A stretch of 64,000 nucleotides of DNA from Hymenobacter lucidus (GCF_020447265.1 NZ_JAJADR010000002.1:62001-126000); one strand, 5' to 3'. Positions 25,447 through 33,752 are shown, counted from the first letter of the stretch. Numbers and translations: made by a program. Notes: generated by a model from the letters alone, not told the origin.

Positions 25447-27081
25447 ATGAAGAATGTTTTTGCCGGCTTTCTGTGGAGCTGGTTTCTTCTACCGCTGATT
25501 CCGCTGGCGGCCAGCGCCCAGGATCAGCCCACGCCGGTAGCCCCGGCCGCCACTACCCCGGCTACCACCACGCCGGCTGAAGTACCAGCTCCGGCCGCTG
25601 CCGCGCCGGCTAAGCCCGCTGCCGCTAAAGTGGTGCTCGAAGGCCAGTGGAAAGGCGAGCTGGCCCTGCCCGGTGGCAGTCTGCCCGTTATCCTTACCAT
25701 TACCGATTTGGCGGGCGGTGGCCATTTTGCCGTGCTCGACGTGCCGGCCCAGCGCATCAGCCACGCTATTATGAACGTGGAGCAGCGCAACGACACGCTG
25801 CTATTTGTGTCCGACGAGCTGGGGTGCCGCTTTATTAGCCAGCGCTCCGCCGACGGGCAGCAACTGGCCGGCCAGTGGCAGTTTCAGACGTTTAAAGCTC
25901 CGTTGGCGCTGAAGTTTTCGCCCAAGGCCGGTCCTTCCAAAAACTTCAAGTTTCCGCCGCCCTACCGGGTGGAGGAAGTGGCTTTTTCCAACTCTCAGGA
26001 CAACATCCGCCTGAGCGGCACCCTCACGATTCCGCCCGGCGAAGGGCCGTTTCCCGGGGTGGTGCTGCTTTCGGATATGGGCCCGCAGGACCGCGACGCG
26101 GCCCAGGGCGACTACCGGATGTTTGGCGCCCTGGCCGATTTCCTGACCCGGTACGGCATTGCCGTACTGCGCCTCGACGACCGGGGCGTGGGTCAGTCGG
26201 GTGGCGACTGTACGACGGCTACTACTGCCGACCGGGTGCGCGACGCCCAGATCAGCCTGAACTTTCTGCGGACCCGTCCGCTCATCGACTTCGGCAAGCT
26301 GGGCCTGATTGGGCACGGCGAAGGTGGCAACGTGGCGTTGCTGGCCGCCGCCCAGCCCCTGCCACCCGCCTTTGTGGTAACGATGGCAGCCTCAGGAGCC
26401 GGCGGCAACGAAGTGCTCAGCCAGCAGCCGGTGGGCTTTCTAAAAGCCGGCGAGGCTGACACGGCCCAGGAGGCGCAGGTAAAGAAGCTGCTGCAGAATC
26501 AGCAGGTGATGGGCGAGAAAATTGACGAGATGCGCGCTAAGGGCGCCAATGCCGCGCAGGTCGAAACCTACATTGCCCAGCAGCAGATGCGCCAGCGCGC
26601 TGATGACAAGAAGCGGCAGGAAGCCATTGCCAAGCAGCAAAAAGCCCTGCTGGAAGTGATTCGCCAGACGGCCGACAACGCCCAGGCCCAGGCCATCGTG
26701 AGCAATATGATGAGCCAGTCGAACCCCGGCATCGACCCCACGAAGGTGCAGGCCCGTACGGCTCTGATGACCAGCCGCTGGTACCGCTACTACCTCGATT
26801 TCGACCCGCAGCCGGAGCTGGGCAAAGTGAAAGGCGCCGTACTGCTGATGCACGGAACCGACGACGACAAGGTGAACGTGAGCAACCTGGCGCTGCTCGA
26901 AAAAGGGCTGAAATCAAAGGGCAATAAGCGCGTAGATGCCCGCCGCTTGGGTGGTATCAACCACCAGTTTCAGGCCCCCGTTACGGAGTGGCCCTTGATG
27001 GGCGGCGTGCCCCGGCCGGTACTTTCGCCCTTGGTGCAGCAAACCATTCTTGACTGGATCAAGCTGAAGCTGGCGGAGTAA
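25447..27081 (+). CDS. Secreted alpha/beta-hydrolase-like protein lacking the nucleophile serine
   Basis: A 544-residue exported protein: signal peptide (ends AASAQD), an Ala/Pro/Thr-rich linker (residues 27-60), a beta domain (residues 64-165) and an alpha/beta hydrolase domain from about 180. The hydrolase part has FPGVVLLSDMGPQDRD, LRLDDRGVGQSGG, an elbow at residues 289-294 and a late LLMHGTDDDKV Asp and GGINHQFQ His. The elbow reads GHGEGG: residue 291 is Gly (GGC, 26317-26319) where relatives have Ser. A long charged helical insert (residues 335-430) splits the domain. It may be a non-catalytic homologue, or a single-base difference (AGC to GGC). Confidence 0.8.
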   Translation: MKNVFAGFLWSWFLLPLIPLAASAQDQPTPVAPAATTPATTTPAEVPAPAAAAPAKPAAAKVVLEGQWKGELALPGGSLPVILTITDLAGGGHFAVLDVPAQRISHAIMNVEQRNDTLLFVSDELGCRFISQRSADGQQLAGQWQFQTFKAPLALKFSPKAGPSKNFKFPPPYRVEEVAFSNSQDNIRLSGTLTIPPGEGPFPGVVLLSDMGPQDRDAAQGDYRMFGALADFLTRYGIAVLRLDDRGVGQSGGDCTTATTADRVRDAQISLNFLRTRPLIDFGKLGLIGHGEGGNVALLAAAQPLPPAFVVTMAASGAGGNEVLSQQPVGFLKAGEADTAQEAQVKKLLQNQQVMGEKIDEMRAKGANAAQVETYIAQQQMRQRADDKKRQEAIAKQQKALLEVIRQTADNAQAQAIVSNMMSQSNPGIDPTKVQARTALMTSRWYRYYLDFDPQPELGKVKGAVLLMHGTDDDKVNVSNLALLEKGLKSKGNKRVDARRLGGINHQFQAPVTEWPLMGGVPRPVLSPLVQQTILDWIKLKLAE

Positions 27082-27098
27082 ATTACCGGTGTTTTTAG

Positions 27099-27144
27099 CT
27101 ACAAAAAAGCGCCCCGTTGCTAGCAGCGGAGCGCTTTTTTGTAG
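27099..27144 (+). terminator. Rho-independent terminator after the hydrolase gene
   Basis: Long A/T-flanked hairpin: CTACAAAAAAGCGC pairs with GCGCTTTTTTGTAG around a GC-rich loop. It lies 18 bp after the hydrolase stop. Confidence 0.9.
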
Positions 27145-27151
27145 TGTTTGA

Positions 27152-27230
27152 ACGGTGTAGAGACGCAACCTTGCGTCTCAATCGTTGCTGATGTTGCAAT
27201 GGTTGTCGTTCAACGAGGAGACTACACCGT
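27152..27230. repeat. Dispersed repeat family 3, copy A
   Basis: Outer arms ACGGTGTAG (27152-27160) and CTACACCGT (27222-27230) enclose an internal hairpin GAGACGCAACCTTGCGTCTC and complementary TCGTTG/CAACGA segments. Related copies are at 47311-47408 and, weaker, 17228-17320. Confidence 0.75.
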
Positions 27231-27263
27231 GCTGGTAGCACAAACGCCCGACCCTGGCACGGG

Positions 27264-28337
27264 CTATTTCAAGCTGTAGATTCGCTCGATGATTTCTACC
27301 ACTTTCAGCCCTTCGAGGGCGTTGGTGGTGGCAGTGCTGCGTTTTTGCACGGTATCTACCACGTTTTCGATGACCTGGACGTGGTTAGCGGCGCTGCCCT
27401 GGTAGGGGCCGTAGTCGTTGGCGGGGTTGGTGGGCGGCAGCGTAGGCAGCGTGTAGTCGCGCAGGTGGCAGTATTCTACCTTGTCCATATACTGGCCGCC
27501 GATGCGCAGGCTGCCGTGCTCGGCTACCACGGTGAGGCTGCTTTCCAGGTTTCGGTCCCAGACGGCGGTGCTGTAGTGCAGCGTGCCGCTACCGCCCCGC
27601 ACCAGGTCGAAAGTAACCAGGCCGCTATCTTCGAACTCAGTGATGCCCTGGTGGTTGAAGTCGCGGAAGCGGGCCGATATGTTGGTAATGTCGCCGAAAA
27701 CCCAGTAGAGCAGATCGACGAAGTGGCTGAATTGGGTGAAGAGCGTGCCGCCGTCCTGGGCCTGGGTGCCTTTCCAGCCGCCGGCTTTGTAATAGCGCGC
27801 ATCGCGGTTCCAGAAGCAGTTGAGCTGGAGCAGGTAAATCTGGCCCAGGTGGCCCTGCTCGTAGACCTGTTTGAGCCAGGCGGCGGGCGGCGAATAACGA
27901 TTCTGCATCACCCCGAAGACCAGCCGGCCGGTTTGCAAAGCGGTGTGGACAATGGCTTCCGCGTCGGTTTTGCGCAGGGCAATGGGCTTCTCGACCACCA
28001 CGTGCAGGCCGTGCCGCAGCCCGGCAATGGCCTGGGGCGCGTGCAGATTGTTGGGTGTGGCTACGGTGAGCACATCGGCGGTGGGGCCGTGGGCGAGGTA
28101 GTTGTCGAGGGAGGTGAAGAATGGTACGCCGGGAAACTCGGGGGCCAGGGAAGCAGCCAGCTCCGGCCGGCTGTCGATGAGGGCTACTAATTGGGCGCCG
28201 GGGTGGTGCTGCACGAAAGTAGCGTGGCGACGACCGATGTGGCCGGTGCCACAGATGGCAAAGCGGACGGCGGGTAACAGATCAGACAACGGGAAGAGTT
28301 TTGCGAAGGAGGTAAGCCGGCAACTGGGAATACACAA
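27264..28337 (-). CDS. Gfo/Idh/MocA family NAD(P)-dependent sugar oxidoreductase
   Basis: A cytoplasmic oxidoreductase of about 340-357 residues. The Rossmann motif is FAICGTGHIGRRHA; VVVEKPIALRKTDA carries the EKP signature of the family, and the C-terminal substrate domain includes GTQAQDGGTLFTQFSHFVDL. These enzymes oxidise or reduce sugars and inositols; WbpB-type members act in UDP-sugar synthesis. No ATG is available: TTG at 28337 or TTG at 28289 (giving MSDLLPAVRFAICGTG) could start it, and the second fits the family better. The DegT aminotransferase lies upstream on the same strand, suggesting joint action on a nucleotide sugar. Confidence 0.82.
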   Translation of the reverse strand: MCIPSCRLTSFAKLFPLSDLLPAVRFAICGTGHIGRRHATFVQHHPGAQLVALIDSRPELAASLAPEFPGVPFFTSLDNYLAHGPTADVLTVATPNNLHAPQAIAGLRHGLHVVVEKPIALRKTDAEAIVHTALQTGRLVFGVMQNRYSPPAAWLKQVYEQGHLGQIYLLQLNCFWNRDARYYKAGGWKGTQAQDGGTLFTQFSHFVDLLYWVFGDITNISARFRDFNHQGITEFEDSGLVTFDLVRGGSGTLHYSTAVWDRNLESSLTVVAEHGSLRIGGQYMDKVEYCHLRDYTLPTLPPTNPANDYGPYQGSAANHVQVIENVVDTVQKRSTATTNALEGLKVVEIIERIYSLK

Positions 28338-28347
28338 GCGGACCAGG

Positions 28348-28355
28348 CAAAACTA
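28348..28355 (-). promoter_or_regulatory. -7 promoter box of the Gfo/Idh gene
   Basis: TAGTTTTG on the minus strand matches TAnnTTTG, 11 bp before the TTG at 28337 and 59 bp before the TTG at 28289. The 21-bp repeat array starts about 60 bp upstream. Confidence 0.55.
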
Positions 28356-28413
28356 ACGAATATCAGCCGGGGCCGCGCCGCTTTATAGCCAGACCGTAAA
28401 AGGCCGCACTACC

Positions 28414-28680
28414 GCCGGAATACTGAATTTATACCTTAAATGGTTGCGGCTATACCTTGGAGCACTGAGGCTAAGGCTTAGAGCACCGCGGCGGAGGCTT
28501 GGAGCATTGCGTCCATGCCTTAGAGTACTGCGGCGGAAGCTTAGACGATTGAGGCGGAGGCTTGGAGCATCGTGGCGCACCCTTGGACGATTGAGGCGAA
28601 GTCTTGAGAGGTTGGGACTATGCCTTAGGACGTTGCGCCCCTACCCTGGAGCATTGAGCCTGTGGGTTGGGTTTTAAAAT
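28414..28680. repeat. Degenerate tandem array, 21-bp exact period, about 12 units
   Basis: Units with the core CTTGGAGCATTG start at 28435, 28456, 28477, 28498, 28519, 28540, 28561, 28582, 28603, 28624, 28645 and 28666; a weaker unit is at 28414. The period is 21 bp throughout with no insertion or deletion, although units differ by several bases. The first 12 bases are better conserved than the last 9. Both strands are open across it: the plus frame from 28444 would give a Leu/Arg heptad peptide (LGALRLR, LRAPRRR). I do not call it a gene. It fills the 414-bp gap between the DegT gene and the Gfo/Idh promoter. Confidence 0.88.
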
Positions 28681-28769
28681 GTTTATCGGGCTGATGAAAC
28701 GCCTTTGCCCCACCGCAACTACCTGAAGCGCAGACCCTCCGAAAAATAAAACGGGAGCCTGGCAAAATC

Positions 28770-29936
28770 TCAGCTCACGCGGCAAAAGTCGCTTACTGTG
28801 GCACTGACATACGCCATTTGTGCCTCCGTAAGCGTGGGGTGAATGGGCAATGACAGCACCGTGCCACAGAGCGTTTCGGCCACCGGAAACTGTCCCGGCT
28901 GGTACCCCAGATACTGATAAGCGGGCTGCAAATGCGTAGGCACGGGGTAATACACTACGCTGGGCACGCCCCGCTCCCGCAGAAACGCCTGCAGCTGGTC
29001 GCGCTTTTCGACGGCTACCGTGACGGTATACTGGTGAAAAACGTGGGTGCTGCGCGGGTCTCGGGTGGGAATGTACAAGCCCGGCAGGCCAGTCAGGGCC
29101 GCGTCGTAGTGGGCCGCGACACGCTGGCGGGCGGCCGTCCAAGCGGGCAGCTGGCGCAGCTTCACGCGCAGCACGGCGGCCTGCAGCGTGTCGAGGCGGG
29201 AATTGAGGCCGATGTGCTCGTGGTAGTATTTGCGGGTCTGGCCGTGGTTGGCGAGCTGGCGCAGGTAGGTGGCCCGGGCTTCGTCGCGGGTAAACAGCGC
29301 CCCACCGTCGCCGAGAGCCCCCAGGTTTTTGGACGGGAAAAACGACGTGGTGCCCACTTCGCCCACCGTGCCGGCGAATACTGGCGTCTCGCCCGCCGCA
29401 AGCTGAAACGTAGCCCCGATGGCCTGGGCATTGTCTTCGATAAGGGCCAGGCGGTGCTGCCGGGCAATGCGGGTGAGGGCCGCCAGATCGGCACACTGCC
29501 CGAACAGGTGCACGACGATGATAGCGCCGGTGCGGGGCGTAATAGCTGCTTCCACCGCCGCCGGGTCGAGGCCGAAGGTATCGGGCAGCACCTCGGCGCA
29601 TACGGGGCGCAAGCCCAGCACGGCCACGGCTTCCATGGTAGCCACATAGGTGAAGGCGGGCACAATAACCTCACTACCGGCCGGCAGCCGCAAGCTCATC
29701 AGGGCCAGCTGCAGCGCGTCGGTGCCGTTGCCGCAGGGAATTACTTGGGTTTGGCCGAGGTAGTCGCCCAATTCCCGGGCAAATTCGCCCACGGCCGGCC
29801 CCTGAATAAAGGCCGCCTCGCGCAGCACCTGCTGGATGGCCGCCTCAATTTCCGGCTGAATAGGGGCGTGCTGGGCCGCCAGGTCCAGCAGTTGGACGGG
29901 CGCGGTAGAAACGGTGGAGGTTGGGGAAGGCGGCAA
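28770..29936 (-). CDS. DegT/DnrJ/EryC1/StrS family sugar aminotransferase
   Basis: A PLP-dependent aminotransferase of 388 residues acting on keto nucleotide sugars. Seen are QLLDLAAQHAPI at the N-terminus, PCGNGTDALQLAL for phosphate binding, VHLFGQCAD, EDNAQAIGA and TSFFPSKNLGALGDGGA with the Schiff-base lysine. It is closest in appearance to WbpE/WlbC-type enzymes that make 2,3-diamino sugars; the downstream Gfo/Idh gene would fit a WbpB-like partner. The open frame reaches 30071 without a suitable ATG. I chose TTG 29936 because the promoter box at 29954-29961 lies in the longer frame. Confidence 0.85.
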   Translation of the reverse strand: MPPSPTSTVSTAPVQLLDLAAQHAPIQPEIEAAIQQVLREAAFIQGPAVGEFARELGDYLGQTQVIPCGNGTDALQLALMSLRLPAGSEVIVPAFTYVATMEAVAVLGLRPVCAEVLPDTFGLDPAAVEAAITPRTGAIIVVHLFGQCADLAALTRIARQHRLALIEDNAQAIGATFQLAAGETPVFAGTVGEVGTTSFFPSKNLGALGDGGALFTRDEARATYLRQLANHGQTRKYYHEHIGLNSRLDTLQAAVLRVKLRQLPAWTAARQRVAAHYDAALTGLPGLYIPTRDPRSTHVFHQYTVTVAVEKRDQLQAFLRERGVPSVVYYPVPTHLQPAYQYLGYQPGQFPVAETLCGTVLSLPIHPTLTEAQMAYVSATVSDFCRVS

Positions 29937-29953
29937 GGCGAGTGGGTTTTCGT

Positions 29954-29961
29954 CAAAGATA
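29954..29961 (-). promoter_or_regulatory. -7 promoter box of the DegT gene
   Basis: TATCTTTG on the minus strand, 17 bp before the proposed TTG start, matches TAnnTTTG. Confidence 0.6.
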
Positions 29962-30096
29962 AACGCCCCCGGCAAACCAGCCGACTTGTGGGCCGGCGCA
30001 ACCTGAACCGAAAAGCCTGCGTTAAGCGGGCCAGACGGCTGTATTACAAGCCGGCTATATTCTCCCCTCAACTTCTCCCCACCAACCGTTCACACC

Positions 30097-31008
30097 ATGT
30101 TCAAGAAAAGTCTCACCATACACACGCTGGCTGCTTTTATGTTGCTGGGCGGCACTACGCTCACCCAAACCAGCTGCTCCCAGGCCGATAAGAAAGAGGT
30201 TTCGCAGGAAAGCGACCAGGCTTACGAAGACTTCAAGACCTTCGTGACTAACGCCGAAACCAAGGCCGACAACGTAGGCGACCAGCTGGAGGCCGACTAC
30301 GAGCGGGAAACCGGCGAAATGAAAACCGAGTTTGACTCGAAAGTTGCCGCTGTCGATAAGTACGCTGACCAATACGATGACACGCGCCGCCAGGAAATTG
30401 AGCAGTTGCGCACCCGCTACACCACGGCCTACGACAAGCGCGACATGGCCTGGAAAAACCGGCCGAACACCGTAGCCGGTACCACTACCGGCACCGCCGG
30501 CAGCGGCACCCGCTACTACCAGCTGGCCGGCGACAAATACGGCGCGCTGACGGCAGCCAACATCCGCGGCACGTATGAAGCCTTCACGGCCCAGATCAAG
30601 CAAAACGAAAACCGCTACGGCATCGAAGACTGGCGCGACGTGAATGCCGACTGGAAAGCTCTGGACGAGCGTTACGACCAGATCAAGAAGGATGTAAGCA
30701 CCGCCGACCGGGCCGAAATTGCCAAGGAAAAGCTGAAATACGCCGCCTTCAAGTCGTATGACAAAGCCGAGGCCCGCGTGGCCCAGGGAGCTGATGCCGT
30801 AGAAGGAGGCGCTAAAAATGCCGAAGTAGAAACCCGCGACGAGCGGCAAGCTGTGGGCACCGCCGCCACCAATACCGCCTCCGACGTGAAGGATGCTGGC
30901 AAAACGGTAGGCCAGAAAATCGGTAACGCCGCCAAGAAAGTAGGCGAGAAAACCAAAGAAGGCTACAAGGAAGTGAAGTCGGAAGTAAAAAACACCGACA
31001 ACGACTAA
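30097..31008 (+). CDS. Exported coiled-coil protein of unknown function
   Basis: A 303-residue exported protein. The N-terminus (MFKKSLTIHTLAAFMLLGG, then TQTSC) looks like a lipoprotein signal with a weak lipobox. The mature part is highly charged and helical, rich in Lys, Glu, Asp and Ala, with repeated patterns such as KTEFDSKVAAVDKYADQYDD and, near the C-terminus, KTVGQKIGNAAKKVGEKTKE, which is an amphipathic 11-residue-type repeat as in YtxH or LEA-like proteins. No enzyme motif is seen. A role in envelope stress or as a periplasmic spacer is conceivable but unsupported. A strong terminator follows directly. Confidence 0.7.
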   Translation: MFKKSLTIHTLAAFMLLGGTTLTQTSCSQADKKEVSQESDQAYEDFKTFVTNAETKADNVGDQLEADYERETGEMKTEFDSKVAAVDKYADQYDDTRRQEIEQLRTRYTTAYDKRDMAWKNRPNTVAGTTTGTAGSGTRYYQLAGDKYGALTAANIRGTYEAFTAQIKQNENRYGIEDWRDVNADWKALDERYDQIKKDVSTADRAEIAKEKLKYAAFKSYDKAEARVAQGADAVEGGAKNAEVETRDERQAVGTAATNTASDVKDAGKTVGQKIGNAAKKVGEKTKEGYKEVKSEVKNTDND

Positions 31009-31024
31009 GTGCTACACGCATAGT

Positions 31025-31060
31025 AAAAAGGCCGCCGGACTATGTCTGGCGGCCTTTTTT
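31025..31060. terminator. Bidirectional terminator between convergent genes
   Basis: AAAAAGGCCGCCGGAC pairs with GTCTGGCGGCCTTTTTT. It ends the coiled-coil gene. The opposing GT2 gene runs into it: its stop codon (31040-31042) is at the tip of the hairpin. Confidence 0.9.
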
Positions 31061-31972
31061 GTTGTCGTTTATTGGCTGACCTAGCTCCTGCAGTAGCCAG
31101 TAAAGCTTGAGCAGATCGAGGCGACGCAGGTCGGGCCGGGCGGAGAGCAGATTGCGGCGCAGCGCAGGCAGCAACAGGTGCAGCAGGGCTTGGGTGGGCT
31201 GGCAGAGCTTGGTGTGCCGCACCCGCAGGGCCAGCCGCAGCAGTCGGGTATCGGTGCCCAGGTTTTCGTGGCGGTAAAGCAAGGCCAGGTTGCGCACGGC
31301 GGCGTGGGACTTTTCCAGAAACAGGGCGGCCGGTTCCAAGCCGTCGTGCAGCACGGGGTTGTCAATATGACGCACTGGCACTTGGGCCTGCCGCAGTAGC
31401 CAGCCGAACTTGGTGTCTTCATGACCGTAGCGGGTCAGGCTTTCGTCGAGGCCGAAGCGCTGAAACACGGCGGCCTCAATCAGCATGTTATTCAGGGTGA
31501 GTTGGGCGTGCGGGGCCTGTTGCCGCTGCTGAGCCCGGCGTGCCTCCCGCTCCCGGCCGTAGTGCCAGCGCAACTGCAGACTGATATCGGCGGGCGGCGT
31601 GGGGTCGTAAGTGGTGCCGCCCACCAGCACCGGTGCCAGGGTGCGGGCCTGGGCGTAGCGGGCCAGAAACTGGTCGTCGGGCAGCAGACTGTCGTTGTCG
31701 AGCAGCAGCAGCCACGGATACAGCGCGGCGGCGGCCAGTTGGTTGCGGATGCTGGAGCGGCCCACGTTGCGCGGCAGCTCCTGGTAGCGCACGGCGGGCA
31801 GTACGCTCACCAGCCGGTTCAGTTCCCGGAACTCCGGCGTCGAGGCATCATCCAAGCAGACGATTTCAACCGGGCCGCCCCAGTCGGGCAGCTGCTCCAG
31901 CAGGTTGCAGACGAGCGTTGTTACGTCGCGGTTGTATACCGGAATCAAGACCGAAAGGCCGGGCGCAGGCAT
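31040..31972 (-). CDS. Glycosyltransferase family 2 (GT-A fold)
   Basis: A 310-residue inverting glycosyltransferase. Motifs are LSVLIPVYNRDVTTL at the N-terminus, CLDDAS for nucleotide binding, LLLLDNDSLLP (the DxD-type metal-binding site), and GHEDTKFGWLL as the acceptor-side ED motif. No C-terminal membrane segment is visible. The start lies 5 bp after the ftsE stop, so the two genes share a transcript although no functional link is obvious. Its last residues (NDNKKGRQT) are encoded by one arm of the terminator hairpin, so the natural C-terminus may have been extended by loss of an earlier stop. Confidence 0.85.
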   Translation of the reverse strand: MPAPGLSVLIPVYNRDVTTLVCNLLEQLPDWGGPVEIVCLDDASTPEFRELNRLVSVLPAVRYQELPRNVGRSSIRNQLAAAALYPWLLLLDNDSLLPDDQFLARYAQARTLAPVLVGGTTYDPTPPADISLQLRWHYGREREARRAQQRQQAPHAQLTLNNMLIEAAVFQRFGLDESLTRYGHEDTKFGWLLRQAQVPVRHIDNPVLHDGLEPAALFLEKSHAAVRNLALLYRHENLGTDTRLLRLALRVRHTKLCQPTQALLHLLLPALRRNLLSARPDLRRLDLLKLYWLLQELGQPINDNKKGRQT

Positions 31973-31977
31973 AGCGT

Positions 31978-32682
31978 TTATTCGGTCAACGAGACGTTCA
32001 CGCGGGCCGAATCAAGCAGTTGACCATTCTCGCACTTAAGAATCCGCTTCGGATACTGCCGGATGATCTGGTAGTTGTGCGTGGCCATAAGCACAGCGGT
32101 ACCGGCGTTGTTGATTTCGATGAATAGCCGCATGATGCTGTCGGCCACGTCGGGGTCGAGGTTACCGGTGGGCTCATCGGCCAGCAGCAATACCGGCTCA
32201 TTGAGCAATGCGCGGGCAATGACGACACGCTGCTGCTCGCCGCCGGAAAGCTGGTGGGGCATCTTGCTGGCCGAGCCCGACAAACCCACGCGCATCAGTA
32301 CCTCGGAAATGCGCTGCTGAATCTTGGCCTTGCCGCTCCAACCGGTGGCCTTGAGTACAAAGAGCAGGTTTTCGGCCACCGAGCGGTCAAAGAGTAGCTG
32401 GAAATCCTGGAAGATGATGCCCAGCTTGCGGCGCATGTAAGGCACTTTGCCCGAGTCGAGCTTCTGCAGGCCGTAGCCCGCCACGGTGCCCACACCGCCG
32501 CCCATCGGCAGATCGGCGTACAGCGTTTTCAGCAACGAGCTTTTGCCCGAGCCGGTGCGGCCTACCAGATACGCAAACTCGCCCTTATCGAGGGTAAAGG
32601 AGACTTTCTGCAGAATCGTATTCACGTCCTGCATCACGTACACGTCGTGCAGCTCAATTACCGGCGCTGATGAGGTAGGCAT
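31978..32682 (-). CDS. ftsE: Cell division ATP-binding protein FtsE
   Basis: A 234-residue ABC ATPase. Walker A is [12 protein letters not shown], the signature is LSGGEQQR, Walker B is [12 protein letters not shown] and the switch His is in MATHNYQI. FtsE with the membrane protein FtsX transmits signals to cell-wall hydrolases during division. ftsX is not adjacent, which is common in Bacteroidota. Alternatives such as a LolD-type ATPase are possible, but the N-terminal [20 protein letters not shown] and the RYPKR-like end fit Bacteroidota FtsE. ATG 32682 is chosen; the 14 upstream residues do not resemble the family. Confidence 0.85.
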   Translation of the reverse strand: MPTSSAPVIELHDVYVMQDVNTILQKVSFTLDKGEFAYLVGRTGSGKSSLLKTLYADLPMGGGVGTVAGYGLQKLDSGKVPYMRRKLGIIFQDFQLLFDRSVAENLLFVLKATGWSGKAKIQQRISEVLMRVGLSGSASKMPHQLSGGEQQRVVIARALLNEPVLLLADEPTGNLDPDVADSIMRLFIEINNAGTAVLMATHNYQIIRQYPKRILKCENGQLLDSARVNVSLTE

Positions 32683-32787
32683 GCTGTTGAAAAAAGGGTT
32701 GGAGCGTAACTGAACGGCATCCAAGATAGAACGTCATGCCGACCAATCCACGCTTCAAACAGAGAGGAGCCGTAACGGGATGGATAA

Positions 32788-32994
32788 TTAGGCAAGCTCC
32801 AGCTTCTGCAGCTTGCCGAAGGTGAGGCCTTCGATGACGGCGGCCAAGGGTGCTTCCTTGCCCTCCAGCCCGTAGCGGTGCAGATCCTTCAGCGGCCGGT
32901 CGGCCCGGAAATAGGCGATGAGCACGAAGTTCTCATCGCGCAGCTGAATGTAATCCGGAATCTTGGCCTTGCCCTTTACCTTGATGATGTACAT
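32788..32994 (-). CDS. Small conserved-looking protein of unknown function (68 aa)
   Basis: A 68-residue protein, MYIIKVKGKAKIPDYIQLRD at the start and GLTFGKLQKLELA at the end. It appears to be one small alpha/beta domain without signal peptide, membrane segment or metal motif. The codon pattern is like that of neighbouring genes, and the ATG at 32994 lies just inside a 19-bp inverted repeat (33000-33060) that separates it from the aldolase gene upstream. I do not recognise the family. Confidence 0.6.
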   Translation of the reverse strand: MYIIKVKGKAKIPDYIQLRDENFVLIAYFRADRPLKDLHRYGLEGKEAPLAAVIEGLTFGKLQKLELA

Positions 32995-32999
32995 AGTGT

Positions 33000-33060
33000 T
33001 TGCTGATTGTTGATTGTTAATTGCCGGATGTTGAAAGCAAAAACAATCAACAATCAGCAA
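33000..33060. repeat. AT-rich inverted repeat with 19-bp perfect arms
   Basis: TTGCTGATTGTTGATTGTT (33000-33018) is perfectly complementary to 33042-33060. The arm is built from a short repeated GATTGTT motif. It lies between fsa and the 68-aa gene and may stabilise or end the fsa transcript. Similar simple-repeat inverted repeats are at 45713-45813 and 47757-47877. Confidence 0.85.
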
Positions 33061-33067
33061 GCAACAA

Positions 33068-33724
33068 TTAGCTATTAACTTTTTTGTGGTCAGCCAGGAA
33101 TGTAGCCAGGCCGGCGTCGGTGAGCGGGTGCTTGAGCAGACCGGTAATGACGTTGAGCGGGCAGGTTACCACATCAGCCCCGATTTCGGCACACTGAATC
33201 AAGTGGGGTACGTGGCGCACCGAGGCGGCCAGCACCTGCGTGGGGTAGCCGTAGTTGCTGAAAATATCCACAATCTGCTGCACCAGCACCAGGCCGTCGT
33301 GCCCGATATCGTCGAGGCGGCCCACGAAGGGCGACACGTAGGTAGCACCGGCTTTGGCGGCCAGTAGGGCCTGCCCGGCCGAGAAAATCAGCGTGCAGTT
33401 GGTTTTGATGCCTTTTTCGGAGAAATACTTGATGGCCTTTACCCCGTCGCGGGTCATGGGCACTTTCACCACGATGTTCGGGTGCAGATCGGCCAGCATC
33501 TCCCCTTCCCGCACCATTTCCTCAAAATCCACGGCAATAACCTCGGCCGATACGTCGCCATCCACGATTTCGCATATCTGCTTGTAGTGGGCCATTACGT
33601 TGTCGACGCCTTTGATGCCTTCTTTGGCCATCAGCGACGGATTGGTGGTTACGCCGTCCAATACGCCCAGGTCAACTGCTTCCTGGATATCCTTGAGGTT
33701 GGCGGTGTCAATGAAGAATTTCAT
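33068..33724 (-). CDS. fsa: Fructose-6-phosphate aldolase / transaldolase-like protein
   Basis: A 218-residue TIM-barrel enzyme of the small MipB/TalC transaldolase group. The N-terminus [13 protein letters not shown] and [13 protein letters not shown] are diagnostic; the Schiff-base lysine is in [12 protein letters not shown] at about residue 86. Members cleave or form fructose 6-phosphate, or transfer dihydroxyacetone groups between sugar phosphates. Length is normal for the group. Its promoter box lies at 33753-33760, and the SRP RNA gene is just upstream on the same strand. Confidence 0.92.
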   Translation of the reverse strand: MKFFIDTANLKDIQEAVDLGVLDGVTTNPSLMAKEGIKGVDNVMAHYKQICEIVDGDVSAEVIAVDFEEMVREGEMLADLHPNIVVKVPMTRDGVKAIKYFSEKGIKTNCTLIFSAGQALLAAKAGATYVSPFVGRLDDIGHDGLVLVQQIVDIFSNYGYPTQVLAASVRHVPHLIQCAEIGADVVTCPLNVITGLLKHPLTDAGLATFLADHKKVNS

Positions 33725-33752
33725 GCGGGAATTGGGTTAAAAAAGAATGCCC

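Noticed and set aside
28444..28677. Leu/Arg-rich heptad protein encoded by the 21-bp array
   Set aside because: Start would be TTG, the opposite strand is equally open, and there is no signal, promoter or conserved neighbour to support translation. Kept only as a possible reading of the array.
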